NCBI RefSeq assembly: GCF_051201625.1
Contig: NZ_CP179203.1
Coordinates: 496,001-560,000 of the forward strand
From: Shimia sp051201625
GTDB lineage: Bacteria; Pseudomonadota; Alphaproteobacteria; Rhodobacterales; Rhodobacteraceae
Length of the DNA: 64,000 nucleotides
Reading direction: 5' to 3'
The notes beneath the pieces are model-generated. The model ran no database searches and had not been told where the DNA came from. It saw nothing but the letters and a program-made list of their open reading frames with translations. Both the position numbers and the translations under genes were made by a program. Shown here piece by piece: positions 1 to 8,881 of this stretch (position 1 is the first letter of the stretch; every line of letters begins with the position of its first letter).

Positions 1-146
1 CTGGAGCTAGTCACACTGATGGTATGTTACACATCGATTTGGAGCGTGAGATTCCAGAGGCGCTCAAACCTCGTCAAATTGAAATTGTGCGCAATGAACA
101 AACCCAAGTTGCAGAAGGTTTGGTCGACACCAAGACAGTCAATTGA
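1..146 (+). CDS. Hsp20 family small heat-shock protein, C-terminal fragment
   Basis: Only the last 47 codons are in the window, reading from base 3 to a TGA at 144-146. The peptide contains GMLHIDLEREIPE followed by KPRQIEI, which is the end of the alpha-crystallin domain and the IXI-type tail typical of IbpA-class small heat-shock proteins. These are ATP-independent cytoplasmic holdases that bind unfolding proteins. The gene starts upstream of the window, so its length and regulation cannot be judged. A GC-rich hairpin follows the stop. Confidence 0.8.
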   Translation, partial: GASHTDGMLHIDLEREIPEALKPRQIEIVRNEQTQVAEGLVDTKTVN

Positions 147-170
147 TTTGGAATAGCTGAGACGAATAGC

Positions 171-195
171 AGCGCGCGCCTTTCGGCGCGCGTCC
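171..195 (+). terminator. Probable terminator hairpin after the Hsp20 gene
   Basis: The arms CGCGCGCC (173-180) and GGCGCGCG (185-192) pair perfectly around a TTTC loop, 25 bases after the Hsp20 stop codon. The following tract (TCCTCTTA) is only moderately T-rich, so termination efficiency is uncertain. Confidence 0.6.
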
Positions 196-275
196 TCTTA
201 CACGCAATAATTCAGTGATCTGACCCGTTTTATCCGAGCGTATCCTTTGCACCGTGTTAGAAGGCAATAAATCGT

Positions 276-1484
276 GTGACGTTATCAGCCCTTAAATCTT
301 CGAATTTTAGAACGTATGTTCTTGGCGCGATTTTCAGTCTGCTCGCAATCTGGATGCAGCGTGTCACAATTGGATGGGTTGCCTGGGATATGACGGGGTC
401 TTCAAGCTTTGTAGGCTTAGTCGCACTTGTTCAATTCGCTCCGTCAATCGTTCTCTCGCCCCTGTTTGGAGTATGGGTCGATCGATTAGATGTTAAACGT
501 GCTATGTTCGTTGTCCAGTTAGTAAATTGCTTGGTCATGTTTGCTTTTTATCTCGTTTATATTGCTGGTGCGCTTAATCAAAACTTCATGATCGGTCTTA
601 CCGCGATTTCGGGGATAGCCCTGGCAGCAAACCATCCAATGCGCATGTCCCTTACCCCTAGATTGGTGCCTCGTGAGATGGTGGCATCTGTCGTGACGAT
701 TACCGCGATTAATTTCAATTTGGCCAGAACTCTTGGACCAGCAATTGGTGGTGTTTTGATCGGCTCAATCGGTGTTTCCTATGCATTATTAATACAAGCG
801 ATCCTTTTCTTACCTTTTCTTTTTGCCTTGAGTTTATTGGAGGTCCGCCCAAGCCGTATAGCGCATTCTGAGCCAGAACCGTTTTTTCAGTCGTTGAGAA
901 ACGGGTTTGTGCATGCAGTGCATAATAATATCATTTGTCGCGCCATGGTCATTGGTGGGACACTCGCAGTTGTTGGTCGAGGGACACTAGAAATTCTTCC
1001 GCCGCTCGCAGATGGCGTGTTCAATTGGGGTCCAGAGGGCTTGGGTGCCCTAATGACTGCCGCTGGTCTGGGCGCGGTAACAAGTGGGTTTTTCAAAGCA
1101 GTCTTGCCTCCTCAACGTAGAGGTCACATTCCACCTTTCACGATTGGTGCGGTTGTTTTGGGATTAGCTCTGGTGACTGCTCTGGGTAGTGTGGCAACAC
1201 GGAGCCACGCAATAACGATTGTTGCTGTGATTTCGTTCATTATGACTCTTTCAGGTATCTCAATGCAGACAGCCATTCAGATGGAATTGGAAGATGATAT
1301 GCGCGGGCGGGTTATGAGTCTCTGGGCCGTTGTTGTCGCCGGTGGCTCTGCGATCGGTGCTTGGATGCTTGGAATGTTTGCTGACAATTTAGGATACCGT
1401 GAATCTCTTCATTGGGCTGGAATCATTGCTGTGACCGGCTTGATTATATATTTATTGGTTTATCGTCGTCAAATTCGACGCTAA
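276..1484 (+). CDS. MFS transporter, EntS-like (DUF894/MFS_3 type)
   Basis: This 402-residue inner-membrane protein has about twelve hydrophobic segments and a GTG start. The loop after the second helix carries GVWVDRLDVKRA, the MFS loop 2-3 signature (G-x-x-x-D-R). A second copy of the fold starts near residue 210, with FADNLGYR in the late loop. The pattern resembles the EntS/enterobactin-exporter branch of the major facilitator superfamily, which exports small molecules with proton antiport. No siderophore genes lie nearby, so the substrate is unknown. The gene stands alone, between the Hsp20 terminator and the convergent RNase gene. Confidence 0.8.
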   Translation: MTLSALKSSNFRTYVLGAIFSLLAIWMQRVTIGWVAWDMTGSSSFVGLVALVQFAPSIVLSPLFGVWVDRLDVKRAMFVVQLVNCLVMFAFYLVYIAGALNQNFMIGLTAISGIALAANHPMRMSLTPRLVPREMVASVVTITAINFNLARTLGPAIGGVLIGSIGVSYALLIQAILFLPFLFALSLLEVRPSRIAHSEPEPFFQSLRNGFVHAVHNNIICRAMVIGGTLAVVGRGTLEILPPLADGVFNWGPEGLGALMTAAGLGAVTSGFFKAVLPPQRRGHIPPFTIGAVVLGLALVTALGSVATRSHAITIVAVISFIMTLSGISMQTAIQMELEDDMRGRVMSLWAVVVAGGSAIGAWMLGMFADNLGYRESLHWAGIIAVTGLIIYLLVYRRQIRR

Positions 1485-1577
1485 TTAATGTTTAATTTAT
1501 ACGGCTTGAGATTGTGAGACTACGCTTATAATTTTGCGCGTATTTTGGGTGAAAAATTGCATTGCAGATCGCCCATT

Positions 1578-2603
1578 TCATTTTAGCAAAGTGTTTAACG
1601 GTATTCGCGCGTTTTTCCGTTGAAGCTCAAAATGGCCAAGTGGTGTGAAGCCCACAAGGGTTGTGTCTATAGTGTCACGCCGAAACGCCGTTTTGAGGGC
1701 GCTCTCAAAAATGCGCCGATCTTTTTTCGGCATTGGCGCAAGGTCGATAGTAATTTGTCCGCCAAGACCCCGTAGTCTCAATTGACGGGGAAGCTCGCGA
1801 GCCGTGGCCATATTTGCTTTGAGGCCAGCCGCGGGCGACGTGTCGCGTCCCGTGTTTACATCAATAGCGACTAAAGCGCGTGTGGGTTCGATGGCAATTG
1901 ATGCGCCTGCGCCCAACGAGACCGAAATATCGCGAAGCTCTTCTAACGCGTCAATAACGCCGTGCGTCTCAAATCCCCCCGCATCAGTGACGATATCGGC
2001 TGGATCTGCCCATTCACGCCATGCTTCCGCGTGAGGCGTATCTCCCTCGATCAGAACTTCCATTGAGCCTTCAGCATCCGCCATCACCTGTCGGGCTAGT
2101 GACAAAGTGGCCTCGATGTCATCAACAATTGCGTCCTGCAAGCCAGCCTCGCACGAGGATCGCAAAATCAATCCCATCGTTTCATCATCATCCAGAAGGT
2201 CATGTACAAGACACAGGAGGGAATCTCGCATATCATCATCCCGGATTGAGCGACTGATATTGCGTCCAGGTGCGCTGGGCGTAACAATTGCATATCTGCT
2301 TTTAAACAATACCTTTTGACTTACGGGTATTGCCTTGCCATCTTCTGCAAAGCCCGTCACTTGAACCAAGATGGTCTGACCGGGTGACAGGCCCTTGCCC
2401 TGCCGGAGAAAAGCTGGGCCATCAGCCGTTCTTAGGAACATGCCGCCTTGGCCCTTGACGGGGCGATCTGCGATGGCTCTGTAAATTGTCCCGGGGCGAG
2501 GCGTATCCGACAGAGCCAGAAAATCCTGAAGTTTTCCGTCGATCATCAGTGCGGCGGCTTCTCGACCGTCCATATGGTCGAGAATGATCTGTGTGCCCTT
2601 CAT
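1578..2603 (-). CDS. Ribonuclease E/G family protein, short form
   Basis: This 341-residue protein matches the catalytic core of RNase E/G, which cleaves single-stranded RNA in mRNA decay and rRNA maturation. The two catalytic aspartates are visible: D248 in ALVAIDVN and D287 in ITIDLAPM. An S1-like part covers roughly residues 35-105. It ends soon after the DNase I-like subdomain and lacks the zinc-link CPxC motif of full-length RNase E, as is usual for the compact version found beside maf in Rhodobacterales. Its ATG overlaps the maf stop by four bases (ATGA), suggesting translational coupling. yacG, which I would expect next in this order, is absent: only 93 bases separate this gene from the convergent MFS gene. 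Confidence 0.85.
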   Translation of the reverse strand: MKGTQIILDHMDGREAAALMIDGKLQDFLALSDTPRPGTIYRAIADRPVKGQGGMFLRTADGPAFLRQGKGLSPGQTILVQVTGFAEDGKAIPVSQKVLFKSRYAIVTPSAPGRNISRSIRDDDMRDSLLCLVHDLLDDDETMGLILRSSCEAGLQDAIVDDIEATLSLARQVMADAEGSMEVLIEGDTPHAEAWREWADPADIVTDAGGFETHGVIDALEELRDISVSLGAGASIAIEPTRALVAIDVNTGRDTSPAAGLKANMATARELPRQLRLRGLGGQITIDLAPMPKKDRRIFESALKTAFRRDTIDTTLVGFTPLGHFELQRKNARIPLNTLLK

Positions 2604-3178
2604 GTAGCGTCCTTGTAAAGCGGATAACCTGCAGCGACTAATATGTTGGCGGTTTCTGCAAGAGGAAGCCCCATGATTGCAGAAAAGGATCCGCTAATCC
2701 ACGGAATGAAGGCGCCGGCTGGCCCCTGAATGGCGTAGCCTCCAGCCTTATCTCGCCAGTCGTTAGAGGACAGGTAGGTTGCCGTTTCCAGCTTTGAAAG
2801 TCGTTTCATTTTTACGGAACTTACGACTGTGCGTTCCCACATATGAGAGCCGCGCCGCAGTGCCAGTGAAGTGATCACTCGGTGACGTCTCCCACCAAGG
2901 GCATTGAGAAAAGCTAGGGCTTCTTCAGCATCTTTAGGTTTTCCCATGATGCGCCGCCCTAGCGCAACTGTGGTATCAGCACATAAAACAATGTCTTCCG
3001 ATGTGGCTTGAACAGCCATGGCCTTTGAACGGGCGATGCGCTCACAATACGGGCGTGGTAATTCGTCTTTGTGCGGGCTCTCGTCTATATCTGGTGGGCA
3101 GATATGGTCTGCGAAAACACCAATTTGCGCCAGCAAATCTTTGCGACGCGCACTTGCAGATCCAAGAATCAATTTCAT
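2600..3178 (-). CDS. maf: Maf family nucleotide pyrophosphatase
   Basis: This is a Maf/HAM1-like house-cleaning enzyme that hydrolyses non-canonical nucleoside triphosphates; the family is also linked to septum formation. The N-terminus LILGSASARRKDLL is the diagnostic S-x-S-x-R-R segment, followed by PPDIDE and later a conserved CADTTV. I chose the ATG at 3178 (192 residues) over an upstream extension of 14 residues that is not Maf-like. It lies 44 bases after infA and overlaps the RNase E/G gene by ATGA, consistent with an infA-maf-rne operon. Confidence 0.92.
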   Translation of the reverse strand: MKLILGSASARRKDLLAQIGVFADHICPPDIDESPHKDELPRPYCERIARSKAMAVQATSEDIVLCADTTVALGRRIMGKPKDAEEALAFLNALGGRRHRVITSLALRRGSHMWERTVVSSVKMKRLSKLETATYLSSNDWRDKAGGYAIQGPAGAFIPWISGSFSAIMGLPLAETANILVAAGYPLYKDAT

Positions 3179-3222
3179 ACTGTCGGTCCCGTCCAAGGCT
3201 GCACCATGAGGACCCGACACGG

Positions 3223-3441
3223 TTACTTAAAGCGGTAGTTGATCCGACCCTTGGTCAAATCATAGGGGGTCATTTCCACCTGAACTTTATCGCCTGCCAA
3301 AACTCGAATGCGATTTTTACGCATCTTACCTGCCGTGTGAGCAATAATTTCATGGCCGTTTTCCAGCTCGACCCGAAACGTCGCATTTGGCAGGAGTTCC
3401 TTTACGACACCGGGGAATTCGAGCAGTTCTTCCTTGGCCAT
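3223..3441 (-). CDS. infA: Translation initiation factor IF-1
   Basis: This 72-residue single-S1-domain protein binds the 30S A site during initiation. The sequence starts MAKEELLEF and ends DLTKGRINYRFK, as in nearly all bacterial IF-1 proteins, with HTAGKMRKNRIRV in the middle. A clear ribosome-binding site (AAGGAG) precedes the ATG. It leads the maf and RNase E/G genes. The 677 bases upstream are free of recognisable genes and probably hold its promoter. Confidence 0.97.
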   Translation of the reverse strand: MAKEELLEFPGVVKELLPNATFRVELENGHEIIAHTAGKMRKNRIRVLAGDKVQVEMTPYDLTKGRINYRFK

Positions 3442-4118
3442 GGTTTCTCCTTCACATACGCCCCGCCCGTCGCGGGATGCCCCTAAATGGGCTTATATGC
3501 GCAAGTATTCAAGGGCAAACTCGGCCGAAACCTCTATTTGTGACATGCGAATTACCGAGTTGGCGATAGGGTGTGTCCAAGTGTTGGTTTTGATTTCCAA
3601 ACCTGCATGGATAAATAATCGAATTGGCAGAGTGAGCATTTCCCTTTCAATTTTTTCCCCACGCTGAAGAAGTTGTGCTTGGGCACAAATCATGCGTGGT
3701 TAGTGTTTGCATCGCTACTTTCGACTTCGAAAGTATGAAATATAGTATTTTAAAAGGGCTTCCTTCATCAAGGACCGCTTCCGACAAACAGCAGTGCAAA
3801 CTCACAACTTAATGATTGTAAGGAATGGCATCCGGACAAAAGCCATAAAAGTATATGGATAAAAGCTTAGGCCTTGGCCGCTTTTGGCTAACTTGAGCGT
3901 CAAAGAGGTGCCGTGGAGCGATAAAAGTGTTTGTCGAAAAAAGCTGTCAAATGTTTTTGTGCTTGATCGCTGTGTTGCTTGCAGCGCTCAGAGCTATTTT
4001 GCCTGGAGGATCGTTGATAAAGCGTTAACAATTCAGCTTTTTGAATTCTCTGAAAAAATTGACAGTGAAAATTATTGATACGACGTTTGAATTGGACGTG
4101 CAGGGCGGACGAGATCGT
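3442..4118. other. Gene-free interval between infA and the phosphatase gene
   Basis: No frame here shows a recognisable protein. The open frames are short, lack good ribosome-binding sites and contradict each other. A perfect 8-base inverted repeat, ACTTTCGA/TCGAAAGT, lies at 3717-3734 with a two-base loop. The interval probably contains the infA promoter, but I cannot point to convincing -35/-10 boxes. Confidence 0.5.
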
Positions 4119-4577
4119 TTAGGGCATTTGGGCGTTACCCCAACGGTCGACGAGGTGCGCAATAATTTCGTCTCGAGATTTACGATAAGCATCCAATCTG
4201 GTGCCTCGATTTCCGCTCACTGCTGATGGATCAGTGATTGGCCAGTACTCCAAATCCAGATGATAAAACCGAGTGAGTTTTATTGCTTCGGCGCGACTTG
4301 CCGGAGTTAACGCAACCACGAAATCAAAAGAAGACAATTGGTCGCCATACTTTTCCATTTCTTCGAAACTACGCGATCTATGCCGGGATAATTCCACACC
4401 AATTTCATTGCATACAGCAATTGCAAAACCGTCGACCTCAAGGTCATTCCGGATGCCAGCGGATTGCACGTAAACGTTGCCGCCGTAAAATCTCTTCATG
4501 ATGCCTTCGGCCATGGGCGAGCGAACTGCGTTATGGTCACAGCAAAAAAGAATTGATTGAGGGAGTTTTTTTGCCAA
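4119..4577 (-). CDS. Low-molecular-weight protein tyrosine phosphatase family
   Basis: This 152-residue cytoplasmic enzyme has the phosphate-binding loop C-x5-R visible as CDHNAVRS near residue 13 and a late ITDPS segment supplying the general-acid aspartate. The family dephosphorylates tyrosine or acts as an arsenate-reductase-like enzyme. The start is TTG, supported by GGAGG nine bases upstream inside the end of the preceding gene. The gene follows the UPF0262 gene by five bases, so the two are co-transcribed. Which phosphoprotein it targets cannot be told from sequence. Confidence 0.87.
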   Translation of the reverse strand: MAKKLPQSILFCCDHNAVRSPMAEGIMKRFYGGNVYVQSAGIRNDLEVDGFAIAVCNEIGVELSRHRSRSFEEMEKYGDQLSSFDFVVALTPASRAEAIKLTRFYHLDLEYWPITDPSAVSGNRGTRLDAYRKSRDEIIAHLVDRWGNAQMP

Positions 4578-4582
4578 GTGGC

Positions 4583-5062
4583 TCAGCCTCCGAAATGCAA
4601 CACGCAGATGAGCGTGAACAGACGGCGTGCTGTATCGTTGTCGATATCCGCTTTGCCTTCAAGGCGCTCTTGAAGTACGCGTGCGCCCTCATTGTGAATG
4701 CCCCGGCGAGCCATATCAATGGTTTCGATCTGGCTGGGTGGCAAAGTCTTTACCGCGTCATAATAACTTTGGCAAATGGCCCAGTAGTCTTTGACGACCT
4801 GGCGAAACGGTGACAAACTTAGATGAAATTCACCGGCCTTTTCGCCAACCTCGCTGTTGACATCAAACACAAGCCTTTTTTCTCTGATTGAAAGGTTCAC
4901 GGCGTATGGTCCATTGGGAACGAGGCGGTCATCGCGCTTTGGCAAGTTGAATGTGTTCTCTTCAAGCAAGTCAAACATCGCCACTTTGCGTTCCTGCTCG
5001 ATCTCCGGTGTGGGTGGCGGAAGGTTGCGGTCGTCAATTTGAATCTGGCTTATGTGCGACAT
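4583..5062 (-). CDS. UPF0262 family protein
   Basis: This 159-residue soluble protein has no membrane segment or signal peptide. It matches the uncharacterised alphaproteobacterial UPF0262 family, with features such as MFDLLEENTF, LVPNGPY, FHLSLSPFR and an RLFTLICVLHFGG tail. Function is unknown. In Rhodobacterales the family typically sits between hisD and the phosphatase-infA genes. Here the phosphatase is kept downstream, but an unrelated SDR gene lies on the upstream side. Confidence 0.85.
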   Translation of the reverse strand: MSHISQIQIDDRNLPPPTPEIEQERKVAMFDLLEENTFNLPKRDDRLVPNGPYAVNLSIREKRLVFDVNSEVGEKAGEFHLSLSPFRQVVKDYWAICQSYYDAVKTLPPSQIETIDMARRGIHNEGARVLQERLEGKADIDNDTARRLFTLICVLHFGG

Positions 5063-5302
5063 GATCTGACTCTTAATTGCGCGTAAGCATGACTAGCGCA
5101 GTGAGACGCTAACAGCAATTGGGACTAGTTTGATATAGACAATTCGTTGCATCGACTTACTGGTCGTGGTCGATTGCCCAAGAAAAAACCGGGATGCTAT
5201 CTTTACAAGAATCGCTGCTTCGTTATCGACATAGGTAGACAGACGCCTTGACTTAGTTAAGGTGCCAGGCATGCTTCCTTTAATGCAGTGGACGAAACAT
5301 TT

Positions 5303-6070
5303 ATGAGCATTGAAAGTGTATTTACCCTGTCTGGACAGAACGCTTTGGTGACAGGCAGTTCAGATGGCCTAGGACTTGCCGCTGCGCACCTGTTAGCGAG
5401 AGCAGGTGCGCATGTGCATGTCAATGGACGCAACTCAGAAAGATGTGAAAGTGCCGCCGCACAGATTCGAAAAGAAAGTGGCCGGGCGTCCGTGCTAGTG
5501 TTTGATATTGCTGATGATACCTCTTCCAAGACTGCATTTGACCAGCTTGAAATCGAAGGTGGGCTCGATATTTTGGTGAATAATGTCGGAATTCGTGACC
5601 GACGGAGCCTGCAGGATTTTACACGCGCAGACTTGCGTTTTCTGATCGATGTTAATTTGGTGGCGCCTTTTCGGCTGGCACAAAGAGCGGCTGTATCGAT
5701 GGCTCAAGGCGGCTACGGCCGCATTGTAAATGTTAGCTCAATCGCAGGTTTGATTGGGCAACCGAACGATGCTGCGTACATAACGGCTAAAGCAGGTTTG
5801 CTGGGCATGACGCGCGCGTTGGCGGCTGAACTTGGTACGGCAGGCATCAATGTAAACGCTGTAGCGCCGGGCTTTTTTAACACAAAGCCAAATGCGGCTG
5901 CTTTCGGCGATCCCTCTGTGAACGCAAAACTAGAGGCCGCCTCCGCATTGGGGCGTTGGGGTGAACCACATGAACTGGCACCTGCAATTCTGTTCTTGGC
6001 GTCTCCGGCATCAAGCTATGTAACTGGGCAGGTGCTGGCAGTTGATGGTGGCTACAGCGCTCACTATTGA
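5303..6070 (+). CDS. Short-chain dehydrogenase/reductase (SDR), gluconate 5-dehydrogenase-like
   Basis: This NAD(P)-dependent classical SDR of about 255 residues has the cofactor loop TGSSDGLG near the N-terminus, then NNVG, the catalytic serine in NVSSIAG and the YxxxK pair in AYITAKAG (about Y159/K163). The C-terminal VTGQVLAVDGGYS is typical of the gluconate 5-dehydrogenase/3-oxoacyl reductase-like group. I prefer the ATG at 5303 over a GTG 15 bases earlier. It is followed 105 bases later by a quinone oxidoreductase gene on the same strand, with a convergent GntR regulator beyond. The substrate is unknown. Confidence 0.85.
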   Translation: MSIESVFTLSGQNALVTGSSDGLGLAAAHLLARAGAHVHVNGRNSERCESAAAQIRKESGRASVLVFDIADDTSSKTAFDQLEIEGGLDILVNNVGIRDRRSLQDFTRADLRFLIDVNLVAPFRLAQRAAVSMAQGGYGRIVNVSSIAGLIGQPNDAAYITAKAGLLGMTRALAAELGTAGINVNAVAPGFFNTKPNAAAFGDPSVNAKLEAASALGRWGEPHELAPAILFLASPASSYVTGQVLAVDGGYSAHY

Positions 6071-6175
6071 CAGATGGCAATCAACAGATTGGCAATTTAA
6101 GTGTTAGCCTCTGTTCATTCCGGTAACCACACTGCTACTCTTGCAAAATCATTACCTGCACACTGGGAAGTTCAA

Positions 6176-7159
6176 ATGCCTCATTCAATGAATGCCGTCG
6201 AAATTACTAAAGCGGGTGGCCCAGAAGTTTTGCAAGTCACACAACGCGCCGTGCCACATCCTGGGCCGGGCGAAGTTGTCATCAAAATAGCATATGCGGG
6301 CGTGAACCGGCCTGATGCTTTGCAAAGAGCGGGTATGTATGCGCCACCTCCCAATGCATCAGATCTGCCCGGATTGGAGGCTTCTGGGACGATCGTTGAA
6401 GTTGGTTCTGGCATCTCAGAGTGGGCAGAGGGGGATAAGGTTTGTGCACTTCTGCCTGGAGGCGGCTATGCGGAATTTGCGTTGACGCCTGCTGCCCACT
6501 GTCTGCCAGTACCGGAGGAGATGGGGCTAAAGGAAGCCGCTTGCCTTCCTGAGACTTTTTTTACGGTCTGGTCAAATGTATTTCAACGGGGTGGGCTGCA
6601 GGGCGGTGAAACGTTTCTCGTTCACGGTGGCTCTAGTGGTATTGGTACTACGGCGATACAGCTGGCTAGTACTATTGGTGCTCGCGTATTTGCTACGGCT
6701 GGATCTGACGAAAAATGTCAGGCCTGTGTCGATCTTGGAGCCGAAAAGGCGATTAACTATCGAACTGAGGATTTTGTAAGCATAATGGAGAGAGAGGGTG
6801 GGGCTAACCTTATCCTAGACATGGTGGGTGGAGATTATATTCAACGCAATTTGAGATCTTTGGCTGATGATGGCCGTCTCGTCCAAATTGCATTTTTGCA
6901 GGGTCCTAAGGCCGAGATAAATTTCTCTCAGATGATGACACGACGGTTGACACTGACCGGTTCGACGTTGAGGCCTCAGAGTGATCTGGCCAAAGCAAGG
7001 ATTGCTGAAAGTCTTCTTAAAAATGTTTGGCCGCTGCTTGAAGCCAAGCGTATCGCGCCGGTAATGGACAGTGAGTTTAACCTCTTAGACGCCGCAAAAG
7101 CGCACACACGGATGGAAAGCAGCAGCCATATTGGGAAAATTGTTCTTAGAGTGGCGTAA
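6176..7159 (+). CDS. NAD(P)H quinone oxidoreductase, PIG3-like zinc-free MDR family
   Basis: This soluble medium-chain reductase of about 327 residues has the GroES-like N-terminal half and a Rossmann domain with a nucleotide motif in VHGGSSGIGTTAIQLA. It has no structural or catalytic zinc cysteine cluster, which fits the quinone oxidoreductase branch. LPGLEASGTIVEVG is the conserved segment of that branch, and the C-terminal ESSSHIGKIVL matches PIG3-type proteins. The ATG at 6176 has GGGAAG upstream. Longer starts add 25 residues unlike the family. It may share a transcript with the SDR gene. Confidence 0.85.
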   Translation: MPHSMNAVEITKAGGPEVLQVTQRAVPHPGPGEVVIKIAYAGVNRPDALQRAGMYAPPPNASDLPGLEASGTIVEVGSGISEWAEGDKVCALLPGGGYAEFALTPAAHCLPVPEEMGLKEAACLPETFFTVWSNVFQRGGLQGGETFLVHGGSSGIGTTAIQLASTIGARVFATAGSDEKCQACVDLGAEKAINYRTEDFVSIMEREGGANLILDMVGGDYIQRNLRSLADDGRLVQIAFLQGPKAEINFSQMMTRRLTLTGSTLRPQSDLAKARIAESLLKNVWPLLEAKRIAPVMDSEFNLLDAAKAHTRMESSSHIGKIVLRVA

Positions 7160-7164
7160 CAGGC

Positions 7165-7932
7165 TTAGCGATTGAGCTCGTGCATGTAACGCTGTTTTGA
7201 AATTTCTTCATTTTTTTGGAATTTTTGATGGTCTGAAAGCGCCTTCTCAACATAATTGAGGTGACAGATTACTGCGGCTCGTGCATCTTTGGCGCTTCTT
7301 GCCTGCAATGCGTTATTAATGGTGCGGTGCTGTTCCAAAAGATCTGATCGTGTTGTGCGCTGTTTGAACATAATTGATCGATTATAAAACACACCCTCTC
7401 GCAGCAGTTGATACATAGATCGCATCATATGGAGCATGATGACATTATGGCTGGCTTCGATTATCGACAGATGAAAGTTTGCGTCCAAACGTGCCTCGTC
7501 TGCCGGACTCTGTCCCAAGTGAGCCGCCTCCATTTTCTCAAACACGGTTTGAATTACCTGAAGATCTGTGTCAGTAGCGCACTGGGCCGCGCGCTCTGCG
7601 GCTAGACCTTCCATGTCTCGGCGGAATGAGATGTAATCAAAAACAGCCTCGTCATGGCCTGCGAATAATTGCACCAACGCGTTAGAAAAAGCGCTTCCCA
7701 ACACATCTGCTACAAAAATCCCGGCGCCGGCCTTCGACGTCAGTAAACCCTTATCCTGAAGAGTTGAGATTGCTTCTCTTAGCGATGGTCTGGATACGCC
7801 CAAACGTTCACTTAGCTCCCTTTCGGCCGGCAGCCTTTCGCTGGGCCGTAGAACGCCACGCAATATCAGTTTCTCTATTTGCTGGACGACCGACTCGGAT
7901 AGTTTTTCAGGTTGGACCTTTTGGAATGGCAT
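7165..7932 (-). CDS. GntR family regulator, FadR/FCD subfamily
   Basis: This 255-residue repressor has an N-terminal winged helix-turn-helix (about residues 10-75; LPAERELSERLGVSRPSLRE is the recognition region). An all-helical FCD ligand-binding domain follows, with the metal-ligand type residues D-x3-H in DANFHLSIIEA and later H-rich segments. FCD regulators usually sense organic acids and autoregulate. It converges on the SDR/oxidoreductase pair and may control it. A TGGT-N-ACCA type site lies just upstream of its start. Confidence 0.87.
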   Translation of the reverse strand: MPFQKVQPEKLSESVVQQIEKLILRGVLRPSERLPAERELSERLGVSRPSLREAISTLQDKGLLTSKAGAGIFVADVLGSAFSNALVQLFAGHDEAVFDYISFRRDMEGLAAERAAQCATDTDLQVIQTVFEKMEAAHLGQSPADEARLDANFHLSIIEASHNVIMLHMMRSMYQLLREGVFYNRSIMFKQRTTRSDLLEQHRTINNALQARSAKDARAAVICHLNYVEKALSDHQKFQKNEEISKQRYMHELNR

Positions 7933-7951
7933 AACTACGTCTTTTTTTAAT

Positions 7952-7970
7952 TGGTTAGATTAGTTGACCA
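7952..7970. promoter_or_regulatory. Candidate operator for the GntR regulator
   Basis: The sequence TGGTTA (7952-7957) is mirrored by TGACCA (7965-7970), 20 bases upstream of the regulator's ATG. FadR-subfamily GntR proteins commonly bind TGGT-N-ACCA palindromes, though usually with shorter spacing. A half-site copy follows at 7972-7981. Assignment rests on position and resemblance only. Confidence 0.35.
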
Positions 7971-8881
7971 CGTAGTTGATCAAAGGGCAAGACTGTAACG
8001 CGGCTGTTGGAGCCGAAATATAGGCTAAGGATATTTGTCTAACATTTGAGCGAGTAGACATCACACTTCAGCTTTAGAAACATGCCCCAACTACCTTTTG
8101 AGACCAAAAGTCTTTAAACCTTCTAGGTGAGATGAAGGCATAGATAATTTGAGGGTGATTTAAGTTATTCAAAAAAAAGAAATTATGACTCATTAAAACA
8201 TTTTTAATTCAAGTCTCATTTCCACAAGTCGCGTTTGCCGAAACTTCTTTTGGGCGCTGCCGCGGAAAAAACAGTCTATTGCACCGCCTTATTCGGACGG
8301 TGAGGGTCAAAGCTCGCTTGAGATCTAGCAAAAATGTGAAATGGCAAAAATTTGGATGCCACGTGATCATGAAAATATGGCAATTTTTGTGAAGCTGCAG
8401 CAGGCAATAGATGATCAAGCTAGACTTCTTGTATTTACAAATCACACCGAATTGAAGTGCTGACTAATTCTAAAGCATATCCTTGCAGCCTTTCGGGCCG
8501 AGGAAATCGGATTTGGTTAATTGTAAATCTAGGTAAACCAACTGGCAAAAGATAATGTTTGATTTAAAAGTGCTGCAGATGGATACGTGAGATTTCTTCA
8601 TCTTGTCTTGCTTTTAACTAAGCGGAAAGGACAGAGCATAGGCTACTCTGCCGTTAGAAATTTTTGGTCTGATGGGTGTACTGGATTGTACGACCATCAA
8701 GGATGCATCCTATCAGGCATTGAGATAAGATGGAGTTCTTGTGCCGTAGATTGTGACACTCGAGATCGCGTAATATGGTCGATTGAGAGCTGTGTTTCCG
8801 TTAATTGCAACAGTCCGCTCCACAGCATGGTTTACGTGGTTTTCGGTGGCCAGGTTTGCAACCGACTTGGTGGTGTAAAGG
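7971..8881. other. Long interval without a convincing gene
   Basis: About 900 AT-rich bases lie between the GntR and GNAT genes. One short frame at 8341-8463 (+, 40 codons, ATG) reads like protein but lacks a ribosome-binding site. A 105-codon frame at 8587-8904 has a Cys/Ser-rich composition unlike its neighbours and no Shine-Dalgarno sequence. I treat both as chance or as gene remains. Confidence 0.5.

Noticed and set aside
8209..8445. 78-codon minus-strand frame
   Set aside because: Odd composition, no ribosome-binding site, and no similarity to a known domain that I can see.
8341..8463. 40-codon plus-strand ATG frame (MAKIWMPRDHENMAIF...)
   Set aside because: Protein-like text but no Shine-Dalgarno sequence and no context; not strong enough for a call.
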